Shown piece after piece: positions 56,569 to 64,000 of a stretch of 64,000 bases of DNA. Where the stretch lies: positions 9,085,241 through 9,149,240 of the forward strand of contig JAULJL010000010.1 of assembly GCA_030761205.1 (NCBI GenBank). Reading direction: 5' to 3'. The notes beneath the pieces are model-generated. The model was given only the letters and a program-made list of their open reading frames with translations, had not been told where the DNA came from and made no database searches. Numbering within the stretch: the first letter of the stretch is position 1; each line of letters begins with the position of its first letter. This DNA is from Fremontodendron californicum (Eukaryota; Streptophyta; Magnoliopsida; Malvales; Malvaceae). The position numbers were made by a program, and so were the translations under genes.

Positions 56569-59528
56569 GAATTGCCACTAGTTACTTCACTGAACTATTT
56601 CAATCCCGTGGACAACGCTCATGTCAGGAGATCCTCGATGGGGTGGAGAACCGAGTCACTGATAAGATGAACAGATTCCTTCTTTCAGATTTCAAGGCTG
56701 AGGAGGTGACAACCGCTATCAAACAAATGCACCCAACCAAAGCACCAGGACCCGACGGTATGCCTCCCATTTTTTACCAAAAATTCTAGCACATTGTAGG
56801 TATAGATGTTATCAAATTTTGCCTTGATTTCCTCAATGGTGAGGGTGATATAAGCTCTATCAACCAAACAAACATTGTACTAATACCTAAAGTGACAGAC
56901 CCCAGATTCATAACTCAATTTCGGCCCATAAGTCTATGTAATGTCTTATATAAGATTATCGCTAAAGTGCTAGTCAATAGGTTCAAACACATACTTCCCA
57001 ATTGCATTAGTGAGTCTCAAAGTGCTTTTGTTCCTGGTAGACTAATCACTGATAACACTTTGGTAGCCTACGAGATGTTGCATACTCTGAAAAATAGAAG
57101 GAAAGGGCGAAAAGGCTATTTTGCTCTTAAGTTGGACATGAGCAAAGATTACGATAGGGTTGAATGGCAATTTCTTAGGGACATGATGCTTAAATTAGGT
57201 TTTCACTCCAAATGGATTTCCCTGGTTATGATGTGCGTCACTTCAGTCTCTTATTCTATTATTGTCAATGGCTTTGTCACTAACAGTTTCAAACCTGAGA
57301 GGGGACTTCGACAAGGAGATCCCCTATCTCCTTATCTGTTTCTGATTTGCAGTAAGGGACTGTCAGTATTAATAAGTAAAGCACGGAGAGAAAATCTGAT
57401 CCATGGGGTACAAGCAAGTTGCAATGGTCCAAGGATCACACATCTGTTTTTTGCGGATGACAGTTTGCTCTTTGCTGAGACGAACATCACCGGAAGTGGC
57501 ATAGTGAGAAAAATCATAAAGAAATATAAAGACTGCTCGGGCCAACGAATTAATTTCGAGAAATCTGGTCTTTTTTTCAGTAGGAACACCGAAGATGCAC
57601 AGAAAGAAAAAGTGAAGAATCTGTTTGCGATCAGTGTGTCCAATAATCCGGAAAAATATCTTGGACTTCCCACCATGATAGGTAGAGGAAGGAAACGGGC
57701 TTTCAGGGATATTAAGGAACAGGTTCGGTCGAAAATCATGAACTGGAGTACGAGATGCCTATCACAAGCTGGGAAGGAGATTTTCATCAAATCTGTCCTT
57801 CAGGCTATCTCGGCATATGCTATGAACTGCTTTGAATTACCCAAGACCCTGTGCACAGAACTAGATGCTATTATTAGTGCCTATTGGTAGAATCTGAGAT
57901 CAGGAAAAAATGGAATACATTGGCTCAGTTGGAAGAAAATATGTGCCCTTAAGGTCAATGGTGGACTAGGGTTTCGGGACATGACAAAATTCAACCAAGC
58001 TCTTTTAGGGAAACAGAGATGGAGACTGATGAGGAACACTGAAACCCTAGCATACCGAGTGCTAAAAGACAAATATTTCCCTCACACCAATTTTTAGACT
58101 CTCGGCTAGGACAAAGACCATCACTAACATGGAAGAGTATCTGGAATGCAAAGGGAGTTCTACAAGATGGGATCCGATGGAGAGTAGGTAATGGGAGGTC
58201 AATACGAGTCTGGGAAGACAAGTGGTTACCGAATTCAAGCACACTCCGAATCGAAACACCGAAAGACCCTTAGGAAGAAATCATCTATGTTAGCGAGCTG
58301 GTCGATCAAAGCACAATGCAGTGGAGACAAGACATTCTTCACAGACTTTTCAACTCACAGGAGATAGAAACTATAAGCTCAATTCCTATTATCAAGCTAC
58401 AGAGAGATGACATCCTAGTCTGGCATTTTGACAAACAGGGGAACTACAATATGAAAACTATTGGCTACTATGTAAGGAAGGACAATCAAGCCACACAAGC
58501 TCTACAATTCAGCAACAAGCAGGAAACAACAATGCACTCATAAAAAATTGGCAAGCTCAAGTACCGAACAAGATAAAAGTTCTGGTTTTGAGGGCTCACC
58601 GAAATATACTACCCACGAAAGGAACTCTGCACAAGAGACACCTAGGTGGGGACTCGCAATGCACAAGATGTGGGGGAGCAGAGGAATCGACAACCCATGC
58701 CTTGCGTGATTGCCCAGCCGCAAAAGTTGTTTGGGATCAGATTGGATACCAGTGGGACAGCAACAACCTGACAAAGAACGAGAGCTTAGAATGGATTGAA
58801 CGATTTTGCGTGGCAGCTGATCATAATAACTTGAGTGTGTTCATGGCCACCATGTGGGTCATTTGGGGGAGCAGGAATAGAGAATACCACAAAGGAATAA
58901 AGAAAAGCCCACAAGAGGAAGCCAAATTCATACAGTCTGACATACAAGAGTATACCCAAACTCTGACCAGACCAGAAATCACCAGAGGAACCCAGCAACG
59001 AAGATGGAAAGCACCAACTAATGGCGATGCGAAGGTTAATTTTGATGGAGCATTGGACATAGCAAACAGTGTAGGAGGAATTGGCATTGTTATTCGTGAC
59101 TTGGCTGGAGCGGTGCTGGGAGCTTGCGCAGCAAAAATTCCAAATGTGACAGACCCATTCATGGTGGAAGCAATGGCAGCAGCCCGATCAATAGAATTTG
59201 TCAAAGAATTGGGAATAACTAGCATTTTGGTTGAAGGTGATGCTCTGGGCGTCATAAAGAAACTACAGGCTCAAGAAACAGACTTTTCAATTGTAGGTAC
59301 ATTGATAGATGAGGCAAGAGAATTAGTTTCATATTTTAGATTGTGCATTTTCAGCCACACCCCACGTTCAGGAAATGAAGCTTCACACAAGCTAGCAAAG
59401 TTTAGTTTAAACTTAGATGATAAATACTGGATAGAAGAATGCCTTGATGTTATTGCCAGTATAGTTGAGACGGATTGTACTTTCTCTGATGTTTGAATAA
59501 AATACCCTCTTTCATAAAATAAAATAAA
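56569..59528 (+). mobile_element. 5'-truncated plant L1-type LINE
   Basis: A 2.96-kb insertion flanked by a perfect 18-bp duplication AAGTATTACTTTGTAACT (56551-56568 and 59529-59546). The reading frame is already open at the first inserted bases, mid-ORF2, so the 5' part (ORF1 and the endonuclease) was lost at insertion. The 3' end is an A-rich AAAATAAAATAAA tail. A long TSD, 5' truncation and an A-rich tail are the hallmarks of target-primed reverse transcription. Confidence 0.95.
56571..59496 (+). pseudogene. LINE ORF2 remnant: RT, zinc-binding region, RNase H
   Basis: Order: RT fingers (KQMHPTKAPGPDGMPPIFYQ), FRPISLCNVLYKIIAKVL, SQSAFVPGRLITDN, motif A as LDMSKDYDRVEW (usually KAYDR), GLRQGDPLSPYLF, catalytic FADD (LFFADDSLLF), then KYLGLPTMIGR and the thumb. 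Downstream are an RT-linked zinc-binding region (CTRCGGAEESTTHALRDCPA) and an RNase H-like domain (VNFDGAL, MVEAMAAARS, VEGDALGV, GNEASHKLAK) ending at TGA 59494-59496. Plant L1 elements with such a C-terminal RNase H are known. In-frame stops are at 56787-56789 and 57888-57890, with another near 58096, followed by frame changes between about 58090 and 58590. It is non-functional. The last 302 codons (58588-59496) remain open. Confidence 0.9.
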
Positions 59529-59546
59529 AAAGTATTACTTTGTAAC

Positions 59547-62228
59547 TAGTCGTATTATATTTCTTTTTTAACTATGTTGAAGCAAATTGCTTCTTGAAAC
59601 AATTAAAGATTAAAAATACTAAAAAAAAAACCTTTTATTTTCAAAATTTTCAAATAAACTTTTTTTTATTGTACTTAATTGAATCCTTAAAGTAAAATTT
59701 TTGTTTAATTAAGTTATTATTTTGTATGATCACTAAAATCCGTTAAACAAATAAGAGTTTTTGTTGTTGAAGATAAATAGAGGTTTAATTAAAAAAATAT
59801 TATTTTAAAGATTTTAATTAAACAAAAAATAATAATTTAAGTGTTTAACTGGATGCAATAGAAAGATAATGGTTTATCTAAGAAACTTGAAAAATATAAG
59901 GGATTTTTTAATATTTTAATCAAAGTTCAAACATAAACTCCTAAAAAAGTCCAATGCAATAGAAAGATTGATATGTGTTTTTCTGGGGTTTTAATGCTTT
60001 TATTTATTTATTTATTATATTGTTTAATCTTTCTAATTCTTTTTCTTTCAAGGTTTTTTTTTTTTTTTTCTAATTCCTATGTGTTATTAATTCGGTTAAA
60101 TTTTTTTTTAAAAAAAAAAAAACTGAATTAACCAAATATGTTTAGGGATTAACTGAAATTGATTGAAACTCAAAGATAATTGATTAACCGAATTAGATTG
60201 ATTAATTCAGTCAGTAATCGAATTAATCGAAATTTTTAGGGTTTATAGGCCTTAAAGGACTTGAGCCCAAATATCTTAGTTTCAAATGTTTTCTATGCTA
60301 AGTACAAAGTAAATAAAATTAAATTATGAAATCCCCCACAACATAAGTTTAAAAAAATTGAAATGTTCCAACAAACATACTTAAGCTTTAAAAACATTAA
60401 AATGTTTCAACAAACGTAAACAAAATACAATAAGAGCAATTTTTAATTATAAATGTTACTCTTTTTTTTAAGATAAGGTTAATCTGTTAGGCTTATACAC
60501 TGGGACCTTATATTTGTATTATACATAATTGGGTAATATCATATATACATCATGGGCGTCAACCTTGAAGGATTATGGGCTATTTTATGCCTATAGTAAT
60601 TCATTTCACTATTGAAGTATTTCAAAAACCGAAACGAAAACTGACGAGTTAACCAAGATCACTTTCGAACTTAACCAAATAAATGAATTCAGTGAGCTGT
60701 TTTAACCAAAAATTGCTAACCCAATAATTGAAGAGCTACTCTGGTTGGATGCGATTTGAGAATTTTGACTAATGTCTGGTGTCAGACATCTAAGATGAGC
60801 TGCACTCTGCACGTACATGGACAGATGTTTGGCTTCTGTTTTTGTGCTCTTTGTCTTTTTATTTTGAGAAATGAAGTTAGCAATCATACTGAACAAAAAT
60901 GTTTAGCTATCGAATTTGCGTGTTGATAAAACTTTGCCAATGTGGAGCATAAATTTTGATGATTTGGTTGCACATTTGAACAGGTTTATTGACCGGAAAA
61001 TGAGCTTAGACAGTCAAAACAAAACCGGCAACTCCTCAGCCACCACAGAGACCTCCCCTTGATCCTTGTACAAGATCCTGGCCCTAGCAGTTTGCACTTT
61101 GCACTTTGCACCCCCTAAAGAGGAGAAAGCTCTGAATCTGAGATATAAATCATGAGGACTTAAATCTCAAGAGTTTTTTCATCATTTCTTCAGATACAGA
61201 CAGACAGCATCCGCAAGTTATTCTGATGCAGCAGATTTAACCATTGAACTTGCTTTTAAGTTTTGCCCCATCGTCGTCTGGTGTCTGGTAGTGACATTGG
61301 CTTTAGTTGACTGATGAAGTGAGAATCACATCTGAGTATTCGGCTCAATGCTTGGTGCGTATTGTATCGCTTGTTCATAGAGCGGGGTTTGAAATCCACC
61401 AGCACTCAATGTAGAAAGAAAAAAAAAACAAGAGGTGAGATGAGAATCAGGGATCAGCATGGTTGAATGCTAAAGGATGCTATCTTGGTTCTTTTCTTTT
61501 GGATGGATGGGATTATTGGCACCCAAGCAAGAGCGGCAGAAATATTTGTCACGCAGCCCTGACTCAGGCTCTTATCTCCACACACAGTTAAGTGTGCAAC
61601 CACTTGAGGAAATCTAAATTGGAAAGCAAGGAAACTTTTTCTCATTCTTGGGCATGCAAAAGAAAACAGAGTGGCCCACCGCAAGAAGTGGGCGGTGACT
61701 TAAGGTAGAATTGTTGAAACTCATCACTTTTCCAAACAATTTAAAAGCATGCTAAAGAAAACAGAGTGACATTGTTTCTATAGAAGCAAACCTTACTGTA
61801 TACCAAAATTAGAGGGAGGGCAGAAGAAAAGGAGTGTCCAAAACATGAAAACCCTTGTCAAAAAAGCCACAAAGTACAGCCATTTATAGGTCATCCGTCC
61901 TAGTTTGCAAAGTACAGTCGTTGAGATTGAAGGTTCCAAATGAAAGATAAGCACTGACTACGGGTAATGGAGAAGTCACTTGCAAGAAAAACCGAAAGAA
62001 AAGTCAATCCGGGAGAAAACCGAGAATTATGATTTTTAGTGGATTTCGGTGAAATCGGGAAGAATCACAGAAATGGCCCGACTTGGTAAGACCAAAGCCC
62101 CCAATGGATGAGGAATGATTAAAAAGGATGGCCCAAGGCTCAGATTGAAGAAAATCTGAAAATCGGACTTGTTTTGAGCAAAACCGGGTTTCGGAGGTTA
62201 AAGGGCAAAATTGGAAAAATTTGGGAAA
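59547..62228. other. Intergenic, no gene supported
   Basis: AT-rich to about 60480, with decayed AATTAACCGAATTAG repeats at 60120-60240. From about 60700 the composition is more balanced but no coding family, splice structure or promoter is convincing; the two minus-strand open frames (near 60700 and 61454) are unrecognised. The part after about 61750 may already belong to the LTR-like region. Confidence 0.45.
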
Positions 62229-62650
62229 AATAGCAAATGGACTCCGAAAATTATGGAAAATTTGTCAATCTCATTCTTAAATCATTTGAAAGAGATTGGC
62301 GAAAGAAAATCTTGATTCCGAGTTCGTTTGCAAAATGGTCAAATCCCGGGCCTCCTATGCAGTAATTCAAGCCGATAAATCCCGAAAAAATACCAAATGA
62401 GCTCCAAAAATTATGAAAACTTCCAGATCACACTTTTTAATTATTTTGAAGAGATTGGTGAAGAAAAATCTTGATTTGGAGCTCGTTTAAAAAATGGTAA
62501 AAAGTAGGGGCATAAAAGGACATTTTGGGAAGAAAAATCCAAATAAATAGCAAACGGACTCGGATAATTTTGAAAACTTTCAGAACTCAATATTTTATTA
62601 TTTTGGAAGTATTAAAAAAATAAAAATTGAATTTGGAGCCCGTTTGATAT
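62229..62650. repeat. Three tandem repeats of about 155-160 bp
   Basis: Units begin near 62229, 62389 and 62545 with AATAGCAAATGGACTCCG-like sequence, followed by AATTATGGAAAA, AGAGATTGG(C/T)GAA, AAATCTTGATT and GAGCTCGTTT blocks. They are diverged 15-30 percent by eye. They seem to be part of the LTR-like region that follows. Confidence 0.7.
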
Positions 62651-63014
62651 TTATTTTGCATCCGGGGGGGCAAAATGGTCGTTTCACCCAAGCAACCGAA
62701 AAGGGCTTCTTTGGGCCTTTCAAAAATCAGAGCTGGGCTGGAAAAGAGAAGTGCTGACCTGCCCAAGCCCAAAGGAAGGAGGAAGCTTAGGATTTTTTCA
62801 ATCAAGTGATTAAAAATCAAGAGTTAAGTTAGAGATTTTCATTTTTGAGCCTAAGTCCCAATCCCACATCCCTTTGTAATGTCAAGCCAAGGAGGTGCTC
62901 ACCTTATAAATAAGGAGTCTTGGCCTTTGGTTGAGACCACCCACTACCCCTTGTGAGATAGTCTATACACTTGTATTAGGATTATTCGGGTGGTGAGTCA
63001 TAGTGTTTTTGTTG

Positions 63015-63122
63015 AGAGGGTTTGTAGCTTAATCCGTTCAAAAGCTATTCTGAGGGTTTGTAGCTTAATCCGTTCAAAAGCTACTCTGAGGGTTTATAGC
63101 TTAATCCGTTCAAAAGCTACTT
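63015..63122. repeat. Three 36-bp tandem repeats
   Basis: Units start at 63015, 63051 and 63087, each containing GTAGCTTAATCCGTTCAAAA and GCTA. They differ at only a few positions. The units abut with no spacers. They lie about 110 bp downstream of a TATA-like sequence, so they might be transcribed. Confidence 0.92.
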
Positions 63123-63433
63123 GGTGAGTTTTCATTTTAAAATATTGTTTCTTGTTCTTCCTTCATTTCCTTTCTTAAGTATATTTTTCTTACATTTTGT
63201 TTTTACAATAAACTCACCATGGCCAAATGGCCTACATTATTTATTTTAAGTTGTTGTTTTTGATTCATTTTACCATATTGTTTATGCTATTTTCTTTATT
63301 TTTGATGTTTTAAATATTATGTTATTTCATGTTCTTAAGTTATATTTAATTTGGTTGCTTTGTTTGTTGCCATTTATGTATTAGATATCATGTTTTTGCA
63401 TTTTTAATTTTCTGTTTTCATGTTGTTTAAATT

Positions 63434-63601
63434 TGAGCATGTTTTAATGTTAGCATATTAAGTGTTTGTGAAAATGCTTGTATGATTCTTTGCATGATTC
63501 TTGTTTTATATCTTAGTTGAGCATGTTTTAGATTTAGCATATTAAGTGTTTGTGAAAATGCTTGTGTGATTTTTGTGTTATGACTTAGTTTTTCATGCTA
63601 G
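63434..63601. repeat. 84-bp tandem duplication
   Basis: Two adjacent copies beginning TGAGCATGTTTTA and sharing AGCATATTAAGTGTTTGTGA, AAATGCTTGT and a TTAGTT end, with moderate divergence. Further TTGTGAAAATGCCATGC-like echoes occur to about 63780. Confidence 0.8.
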
Positions 63602-64000
63602 TATGCCAAGTGTTTGAGAAAATTCCATGCTTGTTGGAGCTTGAGGTCATTTGGCTACTCCATATGTTTTGCATTGTGTGTTGCATTTTTTGTCATGCTA
63701 GTTGTTAGGTTTTTGCATTTGCATGATATTTGGTTGGATTTTTTGAATTAAGCATGCCTTGTGTTTGTGAAAATGCCATGCATATCTTAGGTCTAGGTTG
63801 CATTTATTGCCATGCAAGTTCATGTTAGGTCTAGGCCATATTATTTATGTCATGCATTTTCCTTACATTTAGGTTTAGATCCATGCATTTCATGCATTAT
63901 GTTTGCTGCATTGTTTCATGCATTTCATGTTCATGCCACTTGAATAATGACTTGAGCCAATTAATGGTTCAAAGTCATGCTCTCTTGAGCACACTTGTGG

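Larger units (their letters stand above)
62229..64000 (+). mobile_element. Probable LTR-retrotransposon terminal region, incomplete
   Basis: The dense set of internal tandem repeats (155-bp, 36-bp and 84-bp families), a TATA-like CTTATAAATAAGG at about 62902 followed by a moderate-GC leader, and long non-coding sequence are features of large plant LTRs. No TG...CA boundary, primer-binding site or coding domain is in view because the window ends at 64000. The assignment is an inference. Confidence 0.35.

Noticed and set aside
61454..61684. 76-codon minus-strand frame in balanced-composition DNA
   Set aside because: No recognisable domain; possibly LTR or UTR sequence. Not enough to annotate.
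63015..63122. Short repeats considered as a CRISPR-like array
   Set aside because: Units abut without spacers and the context is plant nuclear DNA.
1..64000. tRNA, rRNA or snoRNA genes
   Set aside because: I looked for paired A/B-box-like motifs and conserved rRNA stretches and found none I could defend; a tRNAscan or Rfam search would settle it.

Overview
This is an AT-rich nuclear segment of a flowering plant, most likely a eudicot. The grounds are a cytosolic ribosomal protein gene with a telo-box and site II promoter, GT-AG introns, a plant-specific PDDEXK_6 (DUF506) gene, and plant-type transposons of nearly every class. I cannot name the species. Only two host genes look intact: 60S ribosomal protein L27 (minus strand, 23278-23685) and a three-exon DUF506 gene (plus strand, 30743-31826). 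A third host-derived locus, an intronless TATA-binding-protein-like gene (13986-19735), is split near its 3' end by a young Ty1/copia element.

Layout, left to right. 1-4880: AT-rich spacer with a hAT-type MITE, an A/C-rich repeat array, an inverted-repeat element set inside a (TA)n tract, and a minisatellite. 4882-11273: a degenerate minus-strand LTR retroelement carrying a 'putative plant transposon protein' ORF, with a hAT MITE nested in its 3' LTR. 13986-19735: the TBP-like gene with a complete 5.1-kb copia insertion (343-bp LTRs, three differences, TSD CACAA). 22.3-24 kb: RPL27 and flanks. 24.8-29.3 kb: four MITEs and a gutted LINE into which one of them inserted. 30.6-31.8 kb: the DUF506 gene. 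33.7-47.4 kb: MITEs, a possible solo LTR, a foldback region, a CACTA element with a nested MITE, and repeat arrays. 47871-55684: a 7.8-kb Mutator-like element (MULE) carrying a plant mobile domain (PMD) gene and a divergent mudrA transposase in convergent orientation, with hairpin-rich terminal inverted repeats; both genes are broken. 56569-59528: a 5'-truncated plant LINE with an 18-bp TSD. 62.2-64 kb: tandem-repeat-rich DNA resembling an LTR that runs off the window.

The region is therefore a nested transposon landscape around a few host genes. The items most worth a second look are the MULE that carries a PMD gene, the copia disruption of an intronless 200-codon TBP-like gene, and a MITE family present both as single insertions and as tandem arrays. 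All coordinates and lesions were read by eye without alignment software, so boundaries of degenerate elements are approximate.
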